This document shows, in pieces, positions 1 through 11,152 of a DNA stretch of 64,000 nucleotides. Each line of letters begins with the position of its first letter. Within the stretch, counting starts at the first letter, position 1. The stretch is from Miscanthus floridulus (taxonomy: Eukaryota; Streptophyta; Magnoliopsida; Poales; Poaceae): contig NC_089591.1 of NCBI RefSeq assembly GCF_019320115.1, positions 56,482,078-56,546,077 of the forward strand, written 5' to 3'. Under the pieces are notes generated by a model that made no database searches, was not told where the DNA came from, and was given only the letters and a program-made list of their open reading frames with translations. The position numbers were made by a program, and so were the translations under genes.

Positions 1-1120
1 CGCAGCAGCCCCCCGGGTTGCGCCTGCCGGTTTTGTGGGCCCGTGGCCGCTGGTCCGTCCTATGGCCTACACGTGGGCCCCGCGCTTTTACTAGGTCAGT
101 TACGATTTTAATTCGGCTGTGGCGTACGTGTACCATTTTGTAGCGTCCTGCTCCTCCCGCGATCTCGTATCTACCCACGTTGTACGGTTAGCGTACTAGG
201 TACTATACACGTACGTTTGCACCTGCAATTTCCGATTTCTCCATGGTTGCATTTGCACATGCATCCTGCCTTGTGTATCAACATTTAGGATTTTCTATAT
301 AGATAAATAAATGTGTAGTCCATCGGTCCCAAAATAAATATCCATCTTATATTTTGTTTGACTAAAGTTTATAGAAAGTTGAATCAACATATATAACGTG
401 ATTCATCTAACACGTATTACAAATATCGGTATTTGTTATATATTTAGTCAAATTAAAATAGTTTGAATCCTTCAAATATGAGATTGAGACTTACTCCAGG
501 ACGGCGTGATAAAGTACGGTCTTGTCAAGCATTTTCAATCAATCATATAATAATAACTACATGCTACTACCACTCTTACCCTCCATGTTTATAAAGGAAG
601 TTGTTTTAAGGTTGTCTTACAGTCAAATATTTTAAACTTTGACTACAAATAAATTCTATTCGATTGAGTTTAAAAATATGAAAGTGATGTAAGTAGATTC
701 ATCTCGAAATGTAGTTTTATAAAAGTATATATTGACTATATTTTATAAATATTTTATAGTAAAAATTAGCGATCAAACTTGTTTTGAAGACCATGGCGAT
801 GTCCAAAACGTCTTCATTTAGGGATATGGAGGGAGTATCATTTAACGACGTTGATTTTATAGGTTGGCGATATGATACTGAGTTTAGTTGGCTACGTTGA
901 GGGCTAAACTTTAGACTAGTTTAGCTCACTGTATGGTCAAATGGACTAATTATATTTTTGTGAAGTTAACTAAATTTTAGACATTATTTTCAACCATTTG
1001 TTTGGAGCCTAAGAGCTAAATTGGTGTAAAGTTTAGTGGTTACAATTTAGACTATACTAGAAAAACCAGGCGCGGCCATGTCGCGCCCTTTCTAGATTGG
1101 ACAGTATATTTAACAGTATC
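1..1120. other. AT-rich intergenic DNA, no gene seen
   Basis: No ORF with recognisable protein character is present. From about 330 to 510 there is a decayed Stowaway-like fragment (GGTCCCAAAATAAATA at one side). A more complete Stowaway follows at 579-835. The rest is low-complexity AT-rich sequence of unknown origin. Confidence 0.6.
579..835. mobile_element. Stowaway-like MITE (Tc1/mariner type)
   Basis: The element starts CCCTCCATGTTTATAAAGGA and ends ATTTAGGGATATGGAGGGAG, so the ends are imperfect inverted repeats. TA dinucleotides flank it at 577-578 and 836-837, the target duplication expected of Stowaway elements. It has no coding capacity. The boundary on each side is read from the TA and could be off by a base or two. 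Confidence 0.75.
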
Positions 1121-1140
1121 AATATATAGTTGGAATTTGT

Positions 1141-1313
1141 CGAAGGGGTGGGTCTAGTGCAAGCGGTAGAGTCTTACCGCCTGTGACCGGAAGGTCCTGG
1201 GTTCGAGTCACGGTCTCCTCGCATTGCACAGGCGAGGGTAAGGCTTGCTACTGACACCTTTCCCTAGACCCCGCATAGAGCGGGAGCTCTCTGCACTGGG
1301 TACGTCATTTTTT
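1141..1313 (+). mobile_element. tRNA-derived SINE with perfect 20-bp target duplication
   Basis: The body carries a tRNA-like pol III promoter: an A-box-like stretch (TAGTGCAAGCGGTAGAG, about 1154-1170) and a B box (GGTTCGAGTCAC, about 1200). It ends in a short T run after CACTGGGTACGTCA. The 20-bp sequence AATATATAGTTGGAATTTGT is found at 1121-1140 and again at 1314-1333, which is the hallmark of LINE-mediated SINE insertion. It is not a tRNA gene, because the 3' half is unrelated to tRNA and no cloverleaf closes. A second copy at 61165-61286 is cut in the middle by a retrotransposon LTR. Confidence 0.9.
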
Positions 1314-3268
1314 AATATATAGTTGGAATTTGTGCATGAGCATTTTTCGTATACTCACGTACAAATTTTTAGTACAAAAAATGTATATATGAGTATGTGA
1401 GAACTCATGTACAAAAGTTTTTGGTACACACTCAATGCCTACTACTCCCTCCGTTCTTTTTTACATAACACATTAGGTTTGTCCTAAGTCAAATATTACA
1501 ATCTTTGGCCACCCATTTGTCTAAAAAAAATTATAGTTTTACAACCTATGAATCATATAATGTGAAAATGTTTTTCATATAGTGAATCTAAAAACATAAA
1601 TCTTATATCATGAATCTATATCATTTTTAGAAAATTGATGGTCAAAGATACAAATGTTTGAGTTAAGACAAACCTAATAGGACATATAAATAAAAACAGA
1701 GGGAGTACTTGAGTCCAATGTTATAACAAAGCACTTCCAACACAAAAGAAAAGAAAAGAAAAAGGAGCATAGCTCTTGCTATATCAATCATATAATACAC
1801 AGGAGAGGTCTCAGATTAAGCAAAAGCTATTATCAAAATTGACTTTAGTAAAGTAGTCATTGTACTTATAGCACTTCGGTAGACATGGGAATAAACATGT
1901 GGATGTATAGATATAACAAAAGCAAAGTCATCTTAAAATATATTCATTTCTTGTCTTATGTCATTGATAATCAAGGAAAATACACAGTAACAGATTGCAA
2001 GGTCTTCATTTGTAGGTTCAGTACAGTAGTATCCAACAGGTCTTGATTTTAATAAAGCGAGTGAAATGATGTATTTGACAGTTTGTTTCCCAGCACAGTA
2101 TTACAAACATGCCGAGCTCGTGTGAAGTCATATCTTAGTCATCAGGTTGTCCTGTTCTTCATTTGCAGTAGTTGTTGTTATCAGCTTATCTATGCAGGTA
2201 ACATGGGTCATTAAGAAAATGTTGAGACATCTCTTGGTTTGAGCATGCACCCATAAAACAGTCATATTTAAATGAATCTTTGTGAATGTGTATTCATATG
2301 TGGTCATGATAATATGAAACACATGGATTCAGAAAACAATAATGCTAATTGAAGATAAAACAAAAGATAATAGCATTAAGATGTTGCAGCAAAGTACCAC
2401 AGAACGTCAAAATGCTCACTGAAGACCTTTAAGGGTTTAACAGGTATGAGTTAGAAAACAAAAGAAATCATCGTGAAGCCATAGTGTCAAGAATTGTGTG
2501 TGACCACCTTATTTATGGTATATATCGTGAAGCCATGCTAGTTGTCACTATATCTCAAGTACCATAGGCAACAATTGCTTCAGATAAGTCTAACTTTAGA
2601 CGATGACTCCTAAATTCAGAGCTGCAACCATCTATCAGCTCCAACAATTGGAGCTCCACTTGTTTCACCACAGTTATCATCCGTGACTGCATAAAGCAGT
2701 ATGGGATCTTTCAAAATAAAGCAGCATGGGAAATTCATCTTGCTCTCTGTCTGTGCAGATAAGAGTCTTCCATGGCAAGTACATAGCATATGGACACAAC
2801 CATGAATCTGCAGCATGACCATAACTTTTTCAAGCTCGAAGTAAATTGTGAAATGGAGACTTCAGAATCACCAAATAGATGCACGACCTTATATATTCTG
2901 GATTGTATGACTGCATATGAACAGTCGGTCTACTTCAGATCAATATATTAATCTTATGGTGTGGTAGTTCTCGTCAGCAAATACAGTTCTCGGCTTTTCA
3001 CAATCATAAGAATGCATGACTAAAAGGAGAAATGTCAACATTTCACATGTGGATGTCATAGGGGTGGGAGTGTACAAAAGGAAAACATGGGCCCTTGCAT
3101 CCAACTCTGTTGGATTCAAAGAGAATTGCACTACCACAACCATGCTCATGTAAAAGCTCAAAGAAGGTAGGCGTCTATTGCCTGCAACTGCAACATATCT
3201 GGCATGAACGGTTAGGCTGAGACTCCGTCGTTGTATCTCGTGTGAATGGTAACATCAATATATCAAAC
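1192..3268 (+). repeat. Segment duplicated at 61165-63213
   Basis: From the middle of the SINE to CACCAATATATCAAA-like sequence, this stretch matches 61165-63213 almost base for base, with scattered substitutions and small indels (for example the extra CGTGAAGCCATAGTG-containing piece near 2473). The match stops near 3268, where this copy continues into about 6 kb of private sequence. The other copy passes straight into sequence found again at 31.1-31.5 kb. No gene is recognised inside. Confidence 0.9.
1445..1705. mobile_element. Stowaway MITE
   Basis: Ends are CTCCCTCCGTTCTTTTTTAC and AAATAAAAACAGAGGGAG, inverted repeats of the common grass Stowaway terminus, flanked by TA at 1443-1444 and 1706-1707. 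The same insertion is present in the paralogous segment at 61418-61678, so it predates the duplication of this region. Confidence 0.9.
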
Positions 3269-5028
3269 GGGTTGTCATAGTAGTTGAACAGAACTGTGTA
3301 CCTTAATGCCTTAGGCGGTTGGACATTTTCTCGAATATGTTGCAGGCAGTAGAGCTGCCATCACTCTGCTACAGGTAGCCGAGTGTTGCTGGTGTAGTGA
3401 ACGCCAGTGTAGTTGGCTAGGATGCCATTATCGTTGTCCCATTCGGCTTGGGCCTTGGGGGACGCCATCCCCTTCTGGGCAGCCGAAGCCGGCGGCCGGC
3501 AGCCGCCCATGGACAGCCTCCACGCCCCCTACCATGTTTCGCCTGGACTGCCACCAGGGCCGTACCTACAAATTGGAGGCCCCTGTGTGAAACATAAGAT
3601 AGGGACCTAAAATCTAAGAAGCCAAGCCAAGCAGGCCGGCCGGCATTGGCCACCGAGCTTACGTCCTTCTGATCCAATTAGCTAATCGGTAATCTAAGGC
3701 CTATGTTGTAATGTTGCATTTTATTTCTTCTATCCAATAATTGATCAACCATTGTTAATTAGTACTTTGGAGGTCTTTAAAGTTTGGAGGCCCTGAACAG
3801 TCGCACAGTTTGCTCCTGCTAATCTACGGGCCTGCTGCCACTGACGACTGCACGTGGCGTGCTGGTGCGGCCAAGCGTACGGCCGAGCCCTGGGCGCCGT
3901 CAGCCCGTCACCGAGCAAGAGCTGGACGTGGCTTAGGCTGAGCCTGCATCCTCCTTCCCTTTCCATCCGCCTTCACGCACGGGAGGCTCGAGCTCGATAG
4001 ACGAAGGGCTGAGGGCGGCTGGGCCGAGAGCGGGTAGATGAGGTCGGTAGAGGCGCGACAGGTGGAGAGCATGGAGGCTGAGGCGGTGCTACAACCGGAG
4101 AAAGGCACGAGCGGCGCGGTGGGCGGATGCCTGAGCCTGGCTCACAGTCACAGGCTGGCGGAGCGGCGTTGCGAGGCGGGGGAGATGACGTCGATGGCCG
4201 AGCGGGTTCGTAAGTATTCGCGAAGGCCCAGGTCCGCAACTTAACGGGTTTGAGACCCGCGATGATCCGATCGAACGGTTCTAGGAAAATAAAACCATAC
4301 CCTGACCATTTTTAAAGTTGGAATAGATGCAGGATGCTCTTGTGATCCAGGCTTTTGTACTTCTTTTATCAATAGGGCTGCACACACACTACAAATACTT
4401 TATTTACATTTTCACGCATCAGAAGCAAATAAGTTTAGATGGAACATCTGAAGTTTTCAACCTGCTCCAACTCTTGTAGGCCATATTAACTTGGACAAGG
4501 TATAATGGTATATGACATATCATACCTTTTCTTGTATAAACTGATTCTGAAAAACGCTGGCCTCTCTCACGGTCCCCCTCCAGCCATGGCCCATGGATCC
4601 TCCTCCGCATAGATGCTCAACGATGGGAAGTGGTTTTCTTCTCTGGGATCCACTGCGTGTTTGACTGGAAGTGAAAAGGCGTGCTTATCTGGAACTCTCT
4701 GCAAGCCACGGTAAGATCCTCACGACCGAGGCATTTTACCCGCAGGATCTAGTGACTGCTTGAACCGACGGCAGAGATTTAAAGGCGACGTGGCCCCTTC
4801 CTGGATTGAGCCTCTATAATTAACAACCATCAATGTAGAACAATATAAGAATCCGTGTAAAAAAGTTTTTAAGTACAACGCTAAATTTGACGATTAGAGC
4901 TGCATCTGCTTTCGAACAATTAGAGGGCCCCCGTGTCACCATGGTCACTGTGCCAATACTGCATAAAGTAGCATATAGAAAATTTTCCTTTCCATTAGCA
5001 ACATCAAAAGTTTGTTGTCTATTTGTGC

Positions 5029-5190
5029 AGATATGGTCTTCCATGCCCAATACATAGCATATGGACACACCCATGAATCTGCATGCATACCATAACCTTT
5101 TTAAGATTGAAGTCAATTATGAATAGAGAAAGCATAAGCTTCAGAATCATCAAATATGTGCAAGACCTTATATATTCTGGTTTGTATGAA
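5029..5190 (+). repeat. Diverged duplicate of 2756-2917
   Basis: Both stretches share ACATAGCATATGGACACA, CCATGAATCTGCA and GACCTTATATATTCTGG in the same order and spacing. Differences are clearly more frequent than between the large segmental copies, so this is an older duplication within the left arm. Confidence 0.75.
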
Positions 5191-5216
5191 CATTTGGTTA
5201 TTATAAGCAACATTTG

Positions 5217-5332
5217 TCCTGTTCGCTTGGCTGATAAGCTATGGCTGAAAGTATTGTTGGCTGATTTGTTGTGAGAGAAAAATAATGTTTGTTGGCTGAA
5301 AAAGTACGACTTATAAGCCAAGCGAACAGGGC
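5217..5332. mobile_element. Short palindromic MITE (CTGTTCG...GGCTG family)
   Basis: The ends TCCTGTTCGCTTGGCTGATA and ACTTATAAGCCAAGCGAACA are near-perfect inverted repeats around a 70-bp core (TTGTTGTGAGAGAAAAA). Related copies occur near 7.58-7.81 kb, 24521-24643, 45311-45449 and 46.07-46.17 kb. No transposase is encoded. Superfamily is uncertain; a hAT-type non-autonomous element is my inference. Confidence 0.7.
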
Positions 5333-7579
5333 AATTAAACTAAGATTAAAGTATTTGTTGGAGCTTTCTTGAACACCCGTTTAAAAGGGTGCAAACTGCA
5401 GAGTCGTTTCAAAACTCGCTCTAAAGGTAAATATAGCTTGTATGTTACACCTTGTAAATGAGGTTTACCTGAACCATAGAAGTATTTTAGATTAACTTGT
5501 AAGAGACTCTGTACCGCAAAATGTTCATATGTAATGCTCAAAGATTTGAATCAAGGATCAGTACTAGTCTAAAAGTGAAGCATTATATAAGCTATGAAGA
5601 TAGTTCAGTTTCAGTGAGAAACAATGCAGAATCTGAGTAAACGCAGAGTACCTTGTTACTTCCCAAACAGTCAATTTCCTTTGGTCCAGTTCAGATGAAT
5701 ATATTTATCTTATGATTTGGTAGTTCTCGGCATTTCACAATTAAGAATGCAAGAGACTTCCCAAACAGTCAATTCACATTTTCACTCATAAAGTTCCCTC
5801 GATTTACACGATTTTTTAAAAAGTGCTACGACAGTCTCGAAGGTACTTTAGGATTCGTATGGGCACAAAAAGCATGAGGACTCATGGATGTCAATTCACT
5901 AAATGTGAGGAAAATGGAAGCTCAGTTTTTCTGAAGGACAGATAGCTCTTCCAGCTGCTGCAGCAGCCACGGACGATGCGGTGGGCACGGTGTCATCGGC
6001 AAAGGAGCAATATTCTTCCAGCATTGGACAATGCGCGACAGCATCACACGTTACTACGTTAGGTTTCTAGCAATATAATGATCCACGATTCGATATTCAG
6101 CCAAAACCTCTAGCAATGAATAACTCCCATGATAATGTCCGAAGAAACTGGATACGGTCATCTTATAAATAGGGCTAAAATCAATTGAGGAAACTACAAC
6201 AGACAGCAGTGCAGATGTTGATCTAGCTTATATAGACTTATAAAGATACTTTCATGAGGATAACTTACCAAAGGTAGATTGTTTTCCTTGACGATCGTAG
6301 GAGTTTGAATGTGTGGTGCCCATCCAACATACCATTTTTTTTTTAAATCACTTTGTCAAGGAGCCCGGAAACAGACAACATGGTTACATTCAAATAATCA
6401 ACTTCATCCTTCCAAAGCAAAACAGGAAAGAAGGTATAAGAGAGAGGCAGCTTTGCTCATCTCCTCATCTTCAGCTCAGATTTTCACAACCTTAAATGAG
6501 GAGAAAAGAAACTACCAGTCATTTCTGTCCAGTGAGTTATTTTGATAGACCGAAGGGAAAGGCAAATTAAGGAAACTACTTTGAGGGGAAATTTAGTTAC
6601 CTATTCAGGATTCAGTTATAGCTTTCTGTGACTTGTATCGCTTAGGAACTGCTTGGATGTTAGCATTGGCTCCATTTGCATTAGAGGAGCGAGGAATCTG
6701 ACCCAGCAGTTCAGTATAGTCATCAAATTAAATGCTTCCTCGAATTTATTCAGTGTTCTACATCGTGTGTCACCAGTATTCAGCCTCCACTCAAGCATCA
6801 TTGCCTAACTCCCAATGGAACCCAATCTGGAGCAGTTACTTTTGTAGTATCAGCTTTTAACTCAGTAGTATAAAAAACAATACAGTAGTAGTACCTTCTA
6901 ATTCGAGCGCCCAGAAGCTGAGAACTTCACAGCACGGCCGCCCTTTGCGTCATTCTACCGAACAACTTAGGCGCGTCCCTTTGCCTGCTACAGACCGATG
7001 ACAAACAACCAGCTCACCTATCGACCCAGAAGCAGAGAGGTACTCTGTGAATGCACACACCAAGTTGTCCAGTACTATGTCGGCACCATCACTGGGGCAT
7101 AGCCTACGCAACTCCGTTTCTCCTTCCTCTGGCTAGGATAGCCAGCCGATTCACCACAAGTGCTGCAGGACCCAACAGCCCTAGGGCCTTACAGGTCCAG
7201 TATTCCACGGCTGGTGCTAGGTGTTTCCCAGAGGCCCTACTGCTGGAGCGGTCGAGCGTCGAATCCCGATCAAGTCCTCAATGCGACGCTGGGTGTTGAC
7301 AATTGAGGCGAAGGAGCTGGGCCTAGATGGCCATGCGGTGGTGCAGCACACACCGTGGTGTTGAGGCGGGCCTCGCAGAGCCGAGGGGCATCGAGGCGGA
7401 CGGACTCGGTGAGGTTGAGCCACCACCTCCACCCCGCTGGTCTCCCGGAGCCATGGTGGCTAATGGCCGCACTGATGGCCTAGATTGCCGAGGCGTTCGC
7501 CAAGCACAGACAACGGCGGAGCCAGGAATTTTACGAAGCCTGGGCGAGATATCGTTTGCTGTGGCTTGTCGAAACAATC

Positions 7580-7812
7580 CTAACGGCATGTTAGCTGGTT
7601 GGTTTCTGCGTTGTTTGGACTGGCTGGTGCTGGTTTGTTGTGAGAGGAAAACACTGTTGGCTGGCTAATTTGGGCTGGCTAAAACCAATAAGCGAACATG
7701 GTGTAAATTTCCACCACCCAGAACAGTATTTTTCTCTCACATAAATTAGCCAGCAGTATTTCTTCATAAACTAACGACAATACGAACCAGCCAACTGAAC
7801 AGGCTGATAAGC
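7580..7812. mobile_element. Two degenerate relatives of the CTGTTCG/GGCTG MITE
   Basis: The stretch holds TTTGTTGTGAGAGGAAAACA with GGCTGGCTAATTTGGGCTGG. It is followed by a second unit in inverted orientation (CAGTATTTTTCTCTCACATA and CAGCCAACTGAACAGGCTG). Boundaries are blurred by decay. Confidence 0.5.
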
Positions 7813-7900
7813 AGTAGCGGATCCGACATAAAAATTCACCTATGGCGAACTTTCTACTATATTTTTGCATGACAAAGCAACCACCATCCAAGATGCTATA

Positions 7901-8034
7901 CCTCCATTTCAAATCATAGGACGTTTTAGCTTTTATAAATAATATTTGCTATTGATTTAGATACACACTATGTCTAAATACTTAGTAAAAGCAATGTATT
8001 AAAAATCTAAAATATTTTATAATTTGAAACAGAG
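7901..8034. mobile_element. Small Stowaway-like MITE
   Basis: Starts CCTCCATTTCAAATCATAGG and ends ATTTTATAATTTGAAACAGAG, flanked by TA at 7899-7900 and 8035-8036. The end sequence is partly repeated again at about 8090-8110, suggesting a local duplication. Confidence 0.65.
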
Positions 8035-8229
8035 TAAGTAGACGGCAACATTGGCTCATGCATTCGAGTGGATTAGTAGGGGTCAATATCTTATAATTTG
8101 AAGCAGGGACGGTAGAAGAAAACATTGGCTCATTGGCTGATGCATTCGAATTAGTAGAGGCCAAGAACAAATAAATACCAATTAGCGCGGAAGGAGCCAT
8201 TCATTCAAATAGAAGTGCAGGATCCCTTT

Positions 8230-8430
8230 GCATGCTCATGCTCATGATAAAATAAAATCATATTATGCTTGGCTACTTGCTCGTGCTAAAATAAAATCAT
8301 ATTATCCTGGCTAGATCCCTCCGCATGCTCATGCTCATGCTCATGCTCATGCTCGTTGGTTAATGTGTCAGCAGCAGCCAGCTCATGCTCATGTTCCTGC
8401 GCTAGGATCCCTTCGCATGCTCCTGCTCCC
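8230..8430 (+). repeat. CATGCT hexanucleotide repeat
   Basis: Runs of CATGCT/CATGCTC recur, with the longest uninterrupted block near 8322-8355, interspersed with AAAATAAAATCATATTAT repeated twice. It is a simple sequence repeat without visible coding role. Confidence 0.8.
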
Positions 8431-9676
8431 GCGCGGTAGCAGCTAACGTGTCAGCAGCTAGCAGCCAGCAGGAGGAGCCCGGGCACCGGCCCAGGGTGGC
8501 CGGACCTAGGCTCCGCCCTTGAGCACAGGGATGCCTGAGGCCTGTAAATCGTCGTTCGGACTTTTGGGCCGCAGCTTGTGCTGGCTAGGCGCGTGCGGGC
8601 GCCGGAGCCGGCGGCGGCCATGCGCGTGTGGGAGCTGCCACCGCCGCTGGCATGGAGCGTGCGGGCTCTGTCGCCGGGGGTTATGCCCGCGCTGGTAGCC
8701 CTCGGCCACCGCCGCGCGCGCCTCACCGAAGTTTCAACCAAGGAGAGGTCACGGGGAAGAAAGTGGACACGGAGCGGCGGAGGTGAGCGGGCGGAACCAG
8801 GTGCGGCCCGCGAAGGTTCGCAATTGCCGTCGACGATGATGAAGCGGGTAGCAGACCCGAACCGATCCTCATCGGACGGCCTAGATCTCATTTTTGTCTG
8901 ATCTAGCAGCTAATGGTTAACGGGCGACATGGCTTAACCGGGTGCCCGAGCTTGGACTCTGGATTCGATATGTACAGATTATCAAACAGGTAGATATATA
9001 GATTCTTTCAAGTTTCAACCGTGCATGGTGCGCGTCGCGTGTTGTCCCGGCGTGGCACGTGCGGCGTGCTAACGCACAGCACAGACATAGGCGGAGCTAG
9101 CTAGGTGGACAGGTGGTCCATGGACCACCCTAAAATTTAGCTCAAGGTTAAACTACAGTAGATGAGCTCTTTAAAATCATGAAAATTACACATGGATCAC
9201 TCTATAATTTGGTTTTACATCTATAGTGAACCACCTCTATAGTGGACCACCCTTGCTCCAGATCCTAGCTACGCCACTGAGCACAGACGGGAACCAGCGA
9301 AAGTATTTTCATACTATATGGTTACGATTTGCTTGTGTGTTCATGGATCATGTCTTCCATCATTTAATCTGCCCTATTTTCTTGTTGAATTTGAAGATAA
9401 TCGAGTGAAAGATGACTAAGAGAAATCTTATCTTAAAAGATTAAAATCTTATTAAACAGTGCCATGGGAAAACAGCCTAAAAAATCCACTCCGCAGTCTT
9501 AGAAATTCACAAAGGTCATCCTATATCTTCAAAACCAGTCAATCACGTCCTAATCGTTTTAGTAGTATATAAACTGTCGGTGTTTTGGACCGGGGATCCT
9601 CAACCAACTAGTAAATTTGTAATGCGTGTTCCCAATCCCGGATGGTGATGCAAAGAGACACAAGGTTTATACTGGT

Positions 9677-10924
9677 TGTCGGATACCGCGAGAAGGGGTA
9701 CCCTAAGCAAGAACCAAAAAACGACTGCTTAGACTTCGTAAAGATCGAAACCAGCTAACAATCGCTGGCCTCGGGCGACCTCTCACCAAAGGCCTCGGCC
9801 AATTCTCCGTATCGCTCGAGGCCCCCTCACCGCTGGCCTCGGGCGATCCCCCACCGAAGGCCTCGGCCGACCCCCTCTCGTCGCAGGCCTCGGCCGGGTC
9901 GCCGACCCTCCGCCTCGCGCGAGGCGGGCTCGGCAACACTCCGCTCCCTCTTCCTTCACATGTCCCTCTGACCAAACGTCGCGTCGCATTAACTCAGCCA
10001 ACTGCTGCCACTGACATCGGCCGCATGCTCGGCACAGTACAGCGGAATGGCCGACGGGACGGGGGGCGGGACTGGACAAGGGTTACCCGCCACTGTGCCC
10101 ACCGCTATGCACATGGTTGACGCTCATGCCTCACTGTGCTGCCAACTCCTGCTCTGAGAACAACGCGGCGTGGGGAGCCACGACCGGGATACTGTGGCCT
10201 CGGAATCGGTACCCAGGACCAATAATTCCCTTCAAAGCCTCGGCAGTTTGCTTCAGGGGCTCGACAGCCTGGGGATCCATGTCCGGCGAGCCCCCACGAT
10301 GGCTCGGCCTCGGCATCTGCAGAGCCTCGGCCCCCTACGATGTCATCGCACGATGACCGACACGTCACCCGCCATGCCCTGCCTCAAGCTGTACTGGAGC
10401 CCCACGACGTACAAGATCAAGTATGACCGGCGCGTCACTTCTGCACGATAAGGACGGGGCCACTCCATCGACCATACCACAACAGTGGCCGGCTATAGGG
10501 CTCGGACACGCCATCCCCACTTATCGGACGCTATGTAGCAACATATGTACGTCCTGGTTCTCCCTTAGAGTATAAAAGGGAGGGGCCGGGGCCATTTCTA
10601 GGGGGGAGAACGAGGAGCAAAAAGAGGAACTCACCAATAGAACCACACACTTCTACGCTGCTTGAGAACAACGCCTCAAGCAGCCCGCACCACCCCCGGC
10701 CGAGACCTGGGGCTAGCTCCCTCTCTCACCTAGCTTGTAACCCCCTACTACGAGCACTCCGGTGCAAGGAATACAAGATCGATCTCTCAGACTGGACGTA
10801 GGGCGTTGATTGCCTGAACCAGTATAAACCTTATGTCTCTTTGCATCACCATCGGGGATTAAGGGCACGCAGCACAAATTCACTCGTTGGTTAAGGACCC
10901 CCCCCCCGGTCCGAAACACCGACA
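9677..10924 (+). repeat. 5' LTR of the inner Tat element
   Basis: Begins TGTCGGATACCGCGAGAAGG and ends CCGAAACACCGACA, giving the canonical TG...CA termini. It includes a TATA box at 10571 and a CCCCCCCCCC run near the 3' end. It is internally rich in CCTCGG words. Confidence 0.93.
10571..10577 (+). promoter_or_regulatory. TATA box of the 5' LTR
   Basis: TATAAAA followed by GGGAGGGGCCGGGG lies about 350 bp before the LTR end, a normal place for the U3/R promoter. The same box is kept in the 3' LTR at about 22267. Confidence 0.7.
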
Positions 10925-10926
10925 GT

Positions 10927-10944
10927 TGGCGCGTCAGGTAGGGG
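10927..10944 (+). other. Primer binding site
   Basis: TGGCGCGTCAGGTAGGGG starts two bases after the LTR end. TGG at the LTR boundary complements a tRNA CCA terminus. The tRNA species is not identified by me. Confidence 0.7.
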
Positions 10945-11152
10945 CTCGCTGCGTGTTAGCTTCATTGTCCCAGCAAGTTTCGGATGGCAGACCTCGTACG
11001 ACCATTACATCTCGGCACGGTGATATGGTTCGGGAGCCTAGAGTTCATGTCTCTAGGATGTGGATATTATATGGTACTCCTCGCACCCCGAGCTCCATAG
11101 CTCGACGACGTTACCACAGACCCGCGGCCCAGGTGCAGGCAGCGTTCGGGCC

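Larger units (their letters stand above)
3270..9330. other. Intergenic DNA private to the left copy, no recognised gene
   Basis: This 6-kb stretch is absent from the equivalent places near 31.2 kb and 63.3 kb, so it was inserted here or lost there. Short ORFs in the GC-rich patches (3.4-3.7, 3.8-4.25, 7.2-7.6 and 8.45-8.9 kb) overlap on both strands and match no family I recognise. I treat them as chance reading frames or captured GC-rich fragments. Small MITEs, a hexamer repeat and an old internal duplication are listed separately. Confidence 0.6.

Noticed and set aside
1150..1215. tRNA gene suggested by A and B boxes
   Set aside because: No cloverleaf or acceptor stem closes, and the sequence continues into a T-ended SINE body with a 20-bp target duplication.
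8451..8891. 146-codon minus-strand ORF
   Set aside because: Arg/Ser/Pro-rich composition typical of chance frames in GC-rich DNA, with an overlapping frame on the plus strand. No family recognised.
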